A DNA stretch of 64,000 nucleotides, taken from positions 186,001 through 250,000 of the forward strand of contig JAEPMI010000009.1 of the NCBI GenBank assembly GCA_017644045.1. The letters are read 5' to 3'. Positions 17,257-24,763 of the stretch are shown one piece after another; positions within the stretch are counted from its first letter, which is position 1, and each line of letters starts with the position of its first letter. The DNA comes from Deltaproteobacteria bacterium. GTDB lineage: Bacteria; Myxococcota_A; Polyangia; Polyangiales; Houyiibacteriaceae. A program made the translations under genes and the position numbers. The notes beneath the pieces are model-generated. The model saw nothing but the letters and a program-made list of their open reading frames with translations, had not been told where the DNA came from and searched no databases.

Positions 17257-19048
17257 TGGTCCATGGGCAGGTGCCCATCACCGTGCCCACACAGGCGCCG
17301 CCCGCCGTCGCGCACACGTCGCCGCTCGTGCAGCTCAGCCCGTCGTCACAGGCCGCGCCCGCGGAGAGCACCATCAGCGGGAACGAATCCGTGGCCTCGT
17401 CGCAGGCGAGCACCTGGCGACAGGGCGTCGATCGCTCGGGCGGAGTCGGCACCGCCGTGGCGACGCATCCGTCGACGTCCGCACCGGTCGAGCCGGGCGC
17501 GCAGATCTCGGTGCCGTTGCACCAGAGGCCGTCGTCGCAGGCGGCATCGGAGGCGACGTTGGACACCACGCCACCGCTGCAGCTGTCCACGGTGCAGGCG
17601 ACGCCATCGTCGGGCACCAGACCGTCGTCCGCCGTGTGCTCGCAGCCCATGACCGCGTCGCAAGAGTCCGTGGTGCACGGGTTGGAGTCATCGCAGACCA
17701 CCGCCGTGCCGCCGGTGCAGGTCGCCGTCCCGTCACAGGTCTGTCCACCCACGCAGACGGTGGTCGAGCACGCGGAGCCGACCGCGCGGGGCGTGTAGGT
17801 GCAGCTCCCGCCGACCACCGCGTCGTCGGTGCAAGGGTTCATGTCGTTGCACGCCGGCACGTAGCACTCGTAGCTGCCCATCCCGTCGGGGCGACACGCC
17901 TGGTTCATCCCCACGCAGAGGTCGGGCAGGCAAGGGTCGTCGGTGCAACCGCCGACGCCGTCCTCGTGGAAACCCGGGTCGCAATCGCACACCGCGCTGC
18001 CGCCCACGTCGGCGCACTCGCCCCGGTTCGGTTCGGTGCAGGGGTTCGGCAGGCAGGCGTCCATCGTGCAGCCGCCCATCCCATCCGGGTGGTAGTCGGT
18101 GTCGCAGGCGCTGCAGTCGTCGGCCGCGTAGCCCGTGTCGCACGCACACTCGGTTCGTCCGTCGATCACGCTGCAGGCGCCGTGGTCGCTGCAGGTGTCG
18201 GTCTCGCAGGTCTCGTCGGGCACGCACCCCGCGCCCTCCAGGTGCGCTCCTGGATCGCACTCGCACTGCGCCACTCCATCGGTCTCTACGCAGACGGTCT
18301 GCAGCGGGTCGACGCAGGGGTTCGGCAGACAAGCGTCCATCGTGCAGCCGCCCGACCCGTCCGAGTGATAGCCAGCGCTCTCGTCGCATTCGCCACAGAA
18401 GGGCTCGGCCCAACCGGGCTCGCACGCGCAGGAGACGACCATCCCGTCGTCCGTACACGTGCCGTGGCCGCCGCAGCTGGTCGGCGAGCAGCTCTCGTCG
18501 GGCACGCAGTCCTCGCCCTCCGCGTGGGTGCCGGCCGGACAGGCGCAGACCGCCATTCCATCGACCACCTCGCACCGTGAGCGTTCGCCCTCTTCGCAGG
18601 GGTTCGGGTCGCAGAGATCGGCGTCGCAGCCGCCCTCCCCGTCGGGCAGGAAGCCCGCCGCTTCGTCGCACTCGCCGCACGACGGTCCGGTGTAGCCGAA
18701 CTCGCACGCACAGCTCGGCGAGTCGTCCTCGACCGTGCAGAGCCCGTGGCCATTGCAGCTGGTGTCGGTGCACTCGGTGTCCGGCACGCACTCGCCCGCT
18801 TCGTCGTGGGTCCCGGGCTCACAGCGACACGTCGGCAAGCCCTCGACCATCACGCACTCGCGGCGCGCCCCGCTGCAGGTCTCCGCGGTGCACTCGTCAG
18901 GCGCACAGCCGGCCCCGGTCGGATCGACCACGCAGGGGTCGTCACCGCCGTCGGGACCCACCATGCCGCCATCGTCGCCGCAGCCGCGAACGAGCAGACC
19001 GAGGGACAGGGCGAGCAGGACGCCCCCGAGACGGGGAAGGGAGGTCAC
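15413..19048 (-). CDS. Giant EGF-like and tandem-repeat surface lipoprotein
   Basis: 1,211 residues from a GTG start that gives TSLPRLGGVLLALSLG and a Cys at about residue 23 (imperfect lipobox VRGC). Residues about 40-390 hold alternating Cys modules of EGF type (CNGHGLC, CGGHGTC, CSDHGAC) and CxPNPC modules. Residues about 390-600 hold further Cys repeats. The last about 610 residues are five copies of a 122-residue unit, each with ITGTVTLDGGALPAMDVDAY, a WVDYVSG core and a DLLYRRDWN strand, suggesting carboxypeptidase-regulatory-like or Ig-like beta domains. It probably acts as an extracellular adhesin. Confidence 0.85.
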   Translation of the reverse strand: MTSLPRLGGVLLALSLGLLVRGCGDDGGMVGPDGGDDPCVVDPTGAGCAPDECTAETCSGARRECVMVEGLPTCRCEPGTHDEAGECVPDTECTDTSCNGHGLCTVEDDSPSCACEFGYTGPSCGECDEAAGFLPDGEGGCDADLCDPNPCEEGERSRCEVVDGMAVCACPAGTHAEGEDCVPDESCSPTSCGGHGTCTDDGMVVSCACEPGWAEPFCGECDESAGYHSDGSGGCTMDACLPNPCVDPLQTVCVETDGVAQCECDPGAHLEGAGCVPDETCETDTCSDHGACSVIDGRTECACDTGYAADDCSACDTDYHPDGMGGCTMDACLPNPCTEPNRGECADVGGSAVCDCDPGFHEDGVGGCTDDPCLPDLCVGMNQACRPDGMGSYECYVPACNDMNPCTDDAVVGGSCTYTPRAVGSACSTTVCVGGQTCDGTATCTGGTAVVCDDSNPCTTDSCDAVMGCEHTADDGLVPDDGVACTVDSCSGGVVSNVASDAACDDGLWCNGTEICAPGSTGADVDGCVATAVPTPPERSTPCRQVLACDEATDSFPLMVLSAGAACDDGLSCTSGDVCATAGGACVGTVMGTCPWTTCDSPGVLESTIDIPIATITGTVTLDGGALPAMDVDAYNYGEPQLSLVARDTGTRHTIHWVDYVSGANLGSGSDTIGARVVPGIYDLLYRRDWNRSSSGSEWVDRAQDSASYPTGDRLLRTDVVIGPGANVLDVDIPVATITGTVTLDGGALPAMDVDAYNYGEPQLSLVARDTGTRHTIHWVDYVSGANLGSGSDTIGARLPPGTYDLLYRRDWNRSSSGSEWVDVAQDSASYPTGDRILQAGIVLTAGANVLDVDIPVATVSGMVTLDGGALPAMDVDAYNYGEPQLSLVARDTGTRHTIHWVDYVSGANLGSGSDTIGARLPPGTYDLLYRRDWNLSSSGSEWVDRAQDSASYPTGDRILVEGIVLTAGANVLDVDIPVATVSGTVTLDGGALPAMDVDAYNYGEPQLSLVARDTGTRHTIHWVDYVSGANLGSGSDTIGARLPPGTYDLLYRRDWNLSSSGSEWVDRAQDSASYPTGDRILVEGIVLTAGANTLNVDIPGRAIAGTVTLGGEPLPAMDVDAYNYGEPQLSLVARDTGTRHTIHWVDYVSGANLGSGSDTIGARLPPGTYDLLYRRDWNLSSSGSEWVDRAQDSASYPTGDRYLEMCIEIP

Positions 19049-19137
19049 GCCGCACCCTACGTTGGACCGCGGGTCCTTCTTCCCCGGTCTCAGCCCGCCT
19101 CGGCAGGGTGACCCGATCGGGACGCTCCGTGTGGTCC

Positions 19138-19866
19138 TCACCAGTCTTCGCTGAGACCGCGGGGCTCGCGACACTGCTGGCGCGCCAGCCGCGTGAGATG
19201 TCGGTTCACCGTCTGGTAGCCGGCTTCGATGAACTCCTCGCCGAGCGTGCCGTTGTCGGCGACCTCGTAGACGGCGCGCAGCTCCCAGCGACCGCGGGCG
19301 CGGGTGAACACGGCGCCGCCGGCCGAGTCGTACTCGCCCGTGGCGAGGTAGCAGCAGACGTTGCCCTGACAGGTGACCGGGCCGTTGCCGTACTCGCCGC
19401 CGTGCGCGGCGAAGGTCCCGCGGAGCGACCCGGCGAGCCATCGCGCCTCGACGCCGCATGCGTGGACACCCTGCGCCGAGCTCCACGAGGGGTACGGCGG
19501 ATCGGCGCCCTGGTCGTCTTCGGTCTTGGCGAAGGCGATTCCCTTGCGAGCGGCGAAGCCGAAACCGTTGTCACCGGTCTCGAGCCAGCCCCGCACCCGC
19601 TCGGCCAGCTCGGCGGTCTGCTCGGCGGTGACCTCCTCGCGATAGGCCGCGGGGATGCCCCGGAGATCGCACTCGCCGACTGGCACCTCGTACGCGAACT
19701 CGGGCTCGGGCTCGGCGACCGGCGCGGGTTCGGGCGCGGGCTCTGCGACCGAGTCCGGGCAGACCGCGGGCTCGGGCTCGCTGGCGACCGGCTCGGGGCA
19801 GGTCGTCGCGGGTGCGGGGCCGCCGCAGGCGGCGAGGAAGAGGGCGAGGGCGATCGGTCGGGTCAT
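19138..19866 (-). CDS. Lipoprotein with Pro/Glu-rich linker, unknown function
   Basis: 242 residues. Signal MTRPIALALFLAAC with lipobox LAAC. A Pro-Glu-Ala-rich spacer (about 20-58) leads to a C-terminal domain of about 180 residues. That domain has conserved-looking Cys (HACG, CQGNVCCYL) and Trp but no family I recognise. A 7-bp hairpin with a 4-base loop (CCGGCGG/CCGCCGG) covers the GGAG ribosome-like site just before the ATG. Confidence 0.65.
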   Translation of the reverse strand: MTRPIALALFLAACGGPAPATTCPEPVASEPEPAVCPDSVAEPAPEPAPVAEPEPEFAYEVPVGECDLRGIPAAYREEVTAEQTAELAERVRGWLETGDNGFGFAARKGIAFAKTEDDQGADPPYPSWSSAQGVHACGVEARWLAGSLRGTFAAHGGEYGNGPVTCQGNVCCYLATGEYDSAGGAVFTRARGRWELRAVYEVADNGTLGEEFIEAGYQTVNRHLTRLARQQCREPRGLSEDW

Positions 19867-19872
19867 GGGTCT

Positions 19873-19890
19873 CCGGCGGTGAACCGCCGG
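19873..19890 (-). promoter_or_regulatory. Hairpin overlapping the ribosome site of the lipoprotein gene
   Basis: On the minus strand the arms CCGGCGG and CCGCCGG pair around TTCA. The 3' arm is immediately followed by AGACCC and the start codon, so the putative GGAG ribosome site is partly buried in the stem. It could lower translation unless opened. Confidence 0.4.
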
Positions 19891-19931
19891 ATGGTCTCAT
19901 GCCCTTCCCCTCGTTGACGGAAAAGTCGAAA

Positions 19932-19961
19932 GCCGGCGACGGGCTCTCGCCCATCGCCGGC
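19932..19961 (-). terminator. Intrinsic terminator of the Ro gene
   Basis: Read on the minus strand, GCCGGCGA pairs with TCGCCGGC, with an inner GGGC/GCCC step. It is followed by TTTCGACTTTT. It lies 17 bases after the Ro stop codon and suits a rho-independent terminator. Confidence 0.75.
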
Positions 19962-19977
19962 CTTCCGTTCCCGTTCC

Positions 19978-21555
19978 CTACAGCGTGATTCGCTCGACGT
20001 GGTCCACCCAGTGGGTGCCCTCGCCGTTCACGAACTCGGCCACGACGTCGAACACCGAGTCGGAGAAGCCCCCGACGTTCAGGATGTCCGCGCGCTCGAT
20101 CGCCTGCTTCTGGGTGTTGGGCGTCAGGTCGATGCAGACCAGCTTCGCCTTCGGGTTCCGGCGACGAAGCTTGGTCCACTCGTCCATCATGGCCGTGCCG
20201 CTCCGCCAACCGGAGTGGCCCTTCGCGTCCATCCACGACTCGTTGTCCGAGACGTAGATGACCGTGTCGACCTTCGCCTTCTCGCGGTTCAGCTGCGCCA
20301 GCGGCACCGAGCAGCTCGTCCCACCTCCGCAGAGGCGACCGAGCATGCCCGCGATCGTCATGACCGAGTCACGCGGGTTCAGCGTCAGTTGGCGCACGGC
20401 CGTGTCGAAGGGGATCACCCGCGCGAGCGGGTTCTTCCGCAGGAGCGCCGCCGTCACGAGCCCCGCCACGTCCACGCAGCGAACCATGCTGGTCGCACCG
20501 CGTCGGTACCCGGTGATGGCCCCGCTCATGGAGCTGGACACGTCCGGGCAGAGCACGACACGACCCTCGAGCAGCGGCACGTTCGCGACGGAGTGCTCCA
20601 TCGCGTCCTGCAGCGCCTCACGGATCGGCCCCGGCACCTGCGTCGCGTGGGTGTACGCGGTGAGCAGCTGGTAGGGGAAGACCTTGGCGTGACGCACGGC
20701 CTCCGGGTCGGCAAGACGCGCGGCGACCTTCGCCACCATCGCCGGGTCCCGAAGGACGCCGTGGCGATGGAAGGTGTTCAGGTTCATCCGGGTCTCGTGC
20801 CACCGGGCGCGCTCCGCGATCGCCGTCCAGTCGGCCGTGCCCAGCTTCAGGCTCGTGAGCATGCGGCTCGGGACGCCACGCAGCTGCGCGCGAACCTCAC
20901 CGTTGCCCTCGCCGCGCTTGAAGGCCTCGTAGGCCAGCACGGGCGCCGGGAGCTTGGACACGTCGTGGGGCTTGCCGATCAGGTAGGCGAACATCGCCCG
21001 CTGCTCGTCCGAAGTCGGCTTCGGGTGGACCATCTTGATCACGTCGGCGATCGACGGGTCCTGTCCGACCGAGTCACGGAAGAGCTGCATCGGCGTGCGC
21101 GACATGAGCCAGCGCTGCACCAGCTTCTTCGGCGCGGACCCCAGCGACTTCCGGCCGAGTTGACCGGAGCGGAGGATCTGCACGAAGTTGCGGAGCATGC
21201 GGCCGTTGTCGATCACGCGATCGAACGACGCCTTCAGCGCGGCGAGGCCCGCCGGCCCTCGGGTCGCGAGGTGCGCGAGCAGGAACGCCGGCATGTCCTT
21301 CATGTGGCCGCGCTGACGCGCGTGGATCGCCACCTTCGCCACGTACTCGGGCGAGCACTTCTCGGCGTGCAGGAGCACGAGCTCGAGCTGCTCGGTTCCG
21401 GAGACGTAGAAGGTCTGCGCGAAGCAGCCCGTCGACGCGAGCTGCGCCAGCGCCGTCTTGGAGTCGAGCGTGTACGACGGGGAAGCGTGATGGTTCCGGC
21501 CGGTCGCCAGCGGCGTTCGCCGCGCGGCGGACTTGAATAGATCCTTGAGTGCCAT
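19978..21555 (-). CDS. rsr: Ro60-like RNA-binding protein (TROVE + vWA)
   Basis: 525 residues. The N-terminal about 340 form the TROVE HEAT-like ring (for example AKVAIHARQRGHMKDMPAFLLAHLA and the conserved RxxxxNxFxRHGVL). The C-terminal about 170 are a von Willebrand A domain with a metal site DVSSSMS and a downstream T/D ligand pattern. Bacterial Ro proteins (Rsr) bind Y RNAs and help exonucleases in RNA decay and stress survival. The structured RNA directly upstream and the tRNA gene before it fit that role. No rtcB/rtcA pair is seen nearby, unlike in enterobacteria. Confidence 0.95.
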   Translation of the reverse strand: MALKDLFKSAARRTPLATGRNHHASPSYTLDSKTALAQLASTGCFAQTFYVSGTEQLELVLLHAEKCSPEYVAKVAIHARQRGHMKDMPAFLLAHLATRGPAGLAALKASFDRVIDNGRMLRNFVQILRSGQLGRKSLGSAPKKLVQRWLMSRTPMQLFRDSVGQDPSIADVIKMVHPKPTSDEQRAMFAYLIGKPHDVSKLPAPVLAYEAFKRGEGNGEVRAQLRGVPSRMLTSLKLGTADWTAIAERARWHETRMNLNTFHRHGVLRDPAMVAKVAARLADPEAVRHAKVFPYQLLTAYTHATQVPGPIREALQDAMEHSVANVPLLEGRVVLCPDVSSSMSGAITGYRRGATSMVRCVDVAGLVTAALLRKNPLARVIPFDTAVRQLTLNPRDSVMTIAGMLGRLCGGGTSCSVPLAQLNREKAKVDTVIYVSDNESWMDAKGHSGWRSGTAMMDEWTKLRRRNPKAKLVCIDLTPNTQKQAIERADILNVGGFSDSVFDVVAEFVNGEGTHWVDHVERITL

Positions 21556-21595
21556 TGGACTAGGGGTTCCTCTCTCGAGGCCACCGGGAGCCTTG

Positions 21596-21852
21596 GACGA
21601 TCGAGAAGGAAGCATCGCTGGAGCGTCCGATGGGGATCGCACCCATTCCGTCCGGTTGGTGGCCGGAGTTGCTCTGTTAGCGCAGACGCAATGACGGGCG
21701 ACGAGGGAACGCAGAGACGACTGACGCGCTCTACCGACTGAGCTACCTCCGCACAGAAGCGGAGAGCGGGACTCGAACCCGCGACCACGCGATCCCAAAT
21801 CGATGTAGTCCCTACTGCATTCGCCCGAGCGAAAGCTTCCTTCTCGATTGTC
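21596..21852 (-). ncRNA. Y RNA-like transcript (YrlA type) with tRNA-mimic modules
   Basis: Lies 43 bases upstream of the Ro gene on the same strand. An 18-position terminal helix joins 21852-21835 to 21613-21596 (17 pairs, one mismatch), extended by TCGCT/AGCGA. Inside, CGGGCGA (21827-21821) pairs with TCGCCCG (21701-21695), then GGGATCGC pairs with GCGTTCCC with one mismatch. This encloses a permuted tRNA: T-arm GCGGG-TTCGAGT-CCCGC, acceptor TCTCCGC/GCGGAGG closed by hexaloop TTCTGT, then a D-arm GCTC...GAGC with loop AGTCGGTA. Order T-arm, acceptor, D-arm is that of YrlA Y RNAs. A second cloverleaf follows at 21689-21619. Ends are inferred from the helix. Confidence 0.8.
21619..21689 (-). 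other. Degenerate tRNA cloverleaf within the Y RNA
   Basis: Within the Y RNA-like transcript. Acceptor GCGTCTG/CGGACGC gives 7 pairs (one G-U); anticodon-like arm TCCGG-CCACCAA-CCGGA; 4-base variable loop; T-arm-like ATGGG-TGCGATC-CCCAT; then U and CCA. The D-arm is shortened (GCT-AACAG-AGC), the anticodon loop lacks U33, and the T-loop lacks the TTC core. It looks like a tRNA copy that has lost decoding features, or a second mimic module. Confidence 0.55.
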
Positions 21853-21872
21853 AAAGGCGCCGATGACGCCGG

Positions 21873-21944
21873 CTCGGGAGGAGGGATTCGAACCCCCGTC
21901 GGGCTGGTTCGTAACCAGCTGCCCGTCCTCTAGGCCACTCCCGA
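21873..21944 (-). tRNA. tRNA-Arg(ACG)
   Basis: A full cloverleaf: acceptor TCGGGAG/CTCCCGA (7 pairs), D-arm GCC...GGC, anticodon arm GCTGG-TTACGAA-CCAGC with anticodon ACG at positions 34-36, 5-base variable loop, T-arm GGGGG-TTCGAAT-CCCTC and discriminator G. No CCA is encoded. It decodes CGN Arg codons after A34 deamination. The Y RNA-like helix begins 20 bases after its 3' end, so a joint transcript is likely. Confidence 0.95.
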
Positions 21945-21962
21945 TCGTGTTCCGCGGAAACG

Positions 21963-21993
21963 AAAAACCGCCCGAGGCAAACGCCTGGGCGGT
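21963..21993 (-). terminator. Intrinsic terminator upstream of tRNA-Arg
   Basis: On the minus strand ACCGCCC...GGGCGGT with an inner AGGC/GCCT step and one bulge is followed directly by TTTTT. It should end transcription coming from the short open frame at 22066-22019 or from the gene beyond, insulating the tRNA-Y RNA-Ro unit. Confidence 0.85.
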
Positions 21994-22018
21994 CGGGAGC
22001 CGGACGGGCTTCCGAGCG

Positions 22019-22066
22019 CTAGGCGGTGCCTCCCGCGAAGGGGCGAATGTTCGTACGTGAGCTCAT
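22019..22066 (-). CDS. Possible 15-residue micro-protein or leader peptide
   Basis: Encodes MSSRTNIRPFAGGTA and a TAG stop. A GAAGAGA ribosome-like site lies 5-12 bases before the ATG, and a strong terminator starts 26 bases after the stop. The arrangement (ribosome site, tiny frame, terminator) is that of an expressed short transcript. There is no family match I know of, and chance cannot be excluded. Confidence 0.35.
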   Translation of the reverse strand: MSSRTNIRPFAGGTA

Positions 22067-22166
22067 GGGTCTCTTCGTCGGCACCGCTCAGCGCCGAGAG
22101 GTCCGCTGAGTAAGCACGCGATCGACACCGTCAACCGACGATGTCGATCGCGCGTGAGATCGACGG

Positions 22167-22916
22167 TCAATCGAAGACCAGCTCGATGCCGAAGTTGCCG
22201 CCGATGGCGGTGATGCCGTCGGCTTCTTCGATGAGCCCACCGCGACCGTCGTAGAGGTGAGTGAGAACGAACGCGCCGAGCAGGCTGCCCATACGCTTGC
22301 CGCTCGCGATGCGCGGACCGAAGGGGATGCGCACGCCGGTCTCGGCGCTGACGCCGAGCGTGCGCGCAGGCGCGGCGACGACCTCGCCGGGTTCGTCGTT
22401 GTCCGGCTGACCGGTGTCGACCTCGCTGGGGTTCACCGGACCGTTGAACGAGACCCGGCCCGCGACGAAAGGAACGACGTAGGGGTTCTCGTACGCGGCG
22501 ACGAGTCCGCCGTCGATGCCACCGAAGAAGCCGAACGCCGGCGCGATGCCCGCACCGAGACCACCGATCGCGGCGAAGTGCTCGTGCAATCGATACTTGA
22601 GACCGAAGCGCGCGGTGTAGATGCCGCGGTGTTCGTCCGCGATGCTGTCTTCGCTGACGACGTACGCGCCGCCGTCGACGACGAGCTCGAGATCGTCGGT
22701 CGCGCCGTAGCGCAGCCGACCACCCGCGGTCGCCACGGCGGGTCCGAACACGGCGCCTTGGGCGCCGCCGTTCAGACCCACCGCGACCTCGCCTTCGGCG
22801 AGCGTCTCCGCGGTCGTGAGGAGGGATGCCGTCGTGGGCGGCGTCATCGGTCGCTGGAAGCAACCAACGCCCAACACGGCGGCGAGGAGGAAGAGGCTGG
22901 TGCTGATGTGTCGCAT
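22167..22916 (-). CDS. Outer-membrane beta-barrel-like lipoprotein
   Basis: 249 residues from the ATG giving MRHISTSLFLLAAVLGVGC (lipobox GVGC). The mature part has alternating short beta strands with aromatic ends and Gly turns (RLRYGATDDLELVVDGGAYVV; ARFGLKYRLHEHFAAIGGLG), typical of an 8-10 stranded barrel. A Cys-anchored barrel start is common in myxobacteria. The role is unknown. An ATG 12 bases upstream is an alternative start. Confidence 0.7.
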   Translation of the reverse strand: MRHISTSLFLLAAVLGVGCFQRPMTPPTTASLLTTAETLAEGEVAVGLNGGAQGAVFGPAVATAGGRLRYGATDDLELVVDGGAYVVSEDSIADEHRGIYTARFGLKYRLHEHFAAIGGLGAGIAPAFGFFGGIDGGLVAAYENPYVVPFVAGRVSFNGPVNPSEVDTGQPDNDEPGEVVAAPARTLGVSAETGVRIPFGPRIASGKRMGSLLGAFVLTHLYDGRGGLIEEADGITAIGGNFGIELVFD

Positions 22917-23071
22917 GCCCGGAGCCATTGCAGCGGCCGTGCCTGCGCAATTTCTCAAACAATTTCAAAGACACGACCCCGAAAACCGACCACTTGGTCA
23001 GGATTGTGTGGCGCCGGGCTCACAGGTGCGCCCAATGGCACACAGCGTCTCGGTACCACGGACGCTTCGCG

Positions 23072-23848
23072 TCAGTCCGCGACGGGCACGGTGTAGTTCA
23101 GCGCCAGCCGACCGCCGTCCGCGTAGAGGGTCTGGCCGGTCATGTACGCGGAGTCCTCCGTCGCTAGGAAGACGGCGATGGACGCGATCTCTTCCGGCTC
23201 GCCGAGCCGACCCATCGGCGTGCGGCTGAGCATGGCGCGCTGCTTCGCAGGATCGTCGTTGACCTGACGAACCATCTCGGTGCCGATCGAGCCAGGCCCG
23301 ATCGCGTTCGCGCGTATGCCGAAGGGCGCGAGGGCGAGCGCCTCGACCTTGGTCAGCTGCGCGAGTCCACCCTTGGCGACCACGTACGGCGCGATCGCGG
23401 GGATCGCGAGGACCGCGTTCACCGACGACATGTTGATGATCGTGCCGCCCTCCCCCTGCGCCTTCATCTGCCGCGCGGCGGCCTGGCCGAGGAGGAACGC
23501 CCCCTTGAGGTTCACCCGGATCGACTCGTCGAAGTCCTCCTCGGTGAGCTCGAGGAAGTCCGCCGCACGGACGATGGCCGCGTTGGCGACGGCGCAGTCC
23601 AGGCGCCCGAAGCGCTCGACCGTGGTGGCGACCAACCCGTCGACGGCGGCCTTGTCGCCGGCGTCGCTCGCGACGAAGACGGCTTCCCCGCCGGCGTCCG
23701 CGATCGCCTTCGCGGTGGCCTCGCCTTCCGGCTCGAGCACGTCGCTGAGCACCACCTTCGCGCCCTCGGCGGCGAAGCGCTCCGCGACGGCGCGACCGAT
23801 TCCTCGTGCGGCGCCCGTGACGACCGCGACCTTTCCCTGCATTCGCAT
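23072..23848 (-). CDS. Short-chain dehydrogenase/reductase (classical SDR)
   Basis: 258 residues. Cofactor motif TGAARGIG (about 11-18), conserved NAA (about 89-91) and catalytic Ser142, Tyr155, Lys159 are all in place. The acidic residue Asp36 after the second strand favours NAD over NADP. The C-terminal YxTGQTLYADGG block is standard. It oxidises or reduces an alcohol/ketone; the substrate is unknown. Start preceded by a weak ribosome site; transcribed away from the DUF4287 gene. Confidence 0.93.
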   Translation of the reverse strand: MRMQGKVAVVTGAARGIGRAVAERFAAEGAKVVLSDVLEPEGEATAKAIADAGGEAVFVASDAGDKAAVDGLVATTVERFGRLDCAVANAAIVRAADFLELTEEDFDESIRVNLKGAFLLGQAAARQMKAQGEGGTIINMSSVNAVLAIPAIAPYVVAKGGLAQLTKVEALALAPFGIRANAIGPGSIGTEMVRQVNDDPAKQRAMLSRTPMGRLGEPEEIASIAVFLATEDSAYMTGQTLYADGGRLALNYTVPVAD

Positions 23849-24036
23849 GGGAGCCGTGCTAGCAATTCGGAGGGCGGCGATCCACGCCCAACCTCTTCGA
23901 CCTCTCCTCAGCGGAGGTCTCTCACGGAGGCAAAGGGGGGCATACCCTCGGATCGGTCATCTCCGATTCACCTTCGTTCGCGCGGAGGCTCCGCCGCTGG
24001 GGGGCAGGCATCCGTGCGGCGAGAGAGTGAGAGACG

Positions 24037-24705
24037 ATGACCAACGACAAGGACCTGAAGCGACGGGTGCGCGCCCGCATGGCGAAGACCGGCGAGTCCT
24101 ACGCGGCCGCCCGCGCCCAGCTGGTGGCCAAGCGTGAACCGCACCCCAGCGAGTATGCGGAGCTCGCGGGCATGAGCGACGAAGCGGTCGCCAAGAAGAC
24201 CGACAAGACCTGGGCGCAGTGGGTCGAGGCACTCGACGCGATCGACGCGCAGGAGATGAGCCACCGCGACATCGCGAAGGCGGTCCGCGAGCGATGGCCG
24301 GCGATCGGTGGCTGGTGGGCCCAGATGGTGACCGTCAGCTACGAGCGCATCCGAGGGCTCCGGGCGAAGGGACAGCAGCGCGACACCAAGCTCTTCGACG
24401 CCAACAAGAGCCGGACCTATCCGGTTCCCGTGAGTGAGCTCTACGCCGCGTGGGGTGCGCGAAAGCGCGGCCGCTGGTTGGGTGATGTCGACGTGACCAT
24501 TCGCACCTCGAAGAAGGACCGATCGATGCGCATCACCTGGCCCGACGGAACGGACGTGCACGCGTTCTTCGAGTCCAAGGGTCCGACCAAGAGCACGGTC
24601 AGCGTCCAGCACCGGAAGCTCACGAGCGCCAAGGCCGTCGCGAAGGCGAAGGAGGAGTGGCACGAGCGCCTCGATCGCCTGCGGACGTTGCTGACCGGGA
24701 AGTGA
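24037..24705 (+). CDS. DUF4287 protein with C-terminal START-like domain
   Basis: 222 residues, no signal peptide. The N-terminal 90 are a DUF4287 module (MAKTGESYAAARAQL ... HRDIAKAVRERWP..GGWWAQMVTVSYERIRG), which may bind nucleic acid by its helical, basic nature. The rest (about 115-220) resembles an AHSA1/SRPBCC fold (VTIRTSKKDRSMRITWPDG and the WHERLDRLRTLL end). The combination is common in proteobacteria and actinobacteria with no settled function. It is followed 58 bases later by the YdeI-like gene, likely one operon. Confidence 0.85.
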   Translation: MTNDKDLKRRVRARMAKTGESYAAARAQLVAKREPHPSEYAELAGMSDEAVAKKTDKTWAQWVEALDAIDAQEMSHRDIAKAVRERWPAIGGWWAQMVTVSYERIRGLRAKGQQRDTKLFDANKSRTYPVPVSELYAAWGARKRGRWLGDVDVTIRTSKKDRSMRITWPDGTDVHAFFESKGPTKSTVSVQHRKLTSAKAVAKAKEEWHERLDRLRTLLTGK

Positions 24706-24763
24706 GACCCGTGGGGGAGGCGCCGCTCGCGCGGTGTCTCTCCTCCGTGCGATCGTTCGACCG

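Noticed and set aside
15617-18580. A 987-residue open frame on the plus strand
   Set aside because: It is opposite the repeat lipoprotein, whose signal, Cys modules and repeats are clearly real; GC-rich antisense frames are commonly open in this genome.
21728-21782. Two broken tRNA halves from a deleted tRNA pair
   Set aside because: The T-arm/3' acceptor piece and the 5' acceptor/D-arm piece pair with each other over 7 bases across a 6-base loop, so they form one permuted fold instead of two relics.
23918-23940. CACGGAGG-like sequence as a third cassette end
   Set aside because: Only one unit, with no array, no inverted partner and no small gene of the cassette type next to it.
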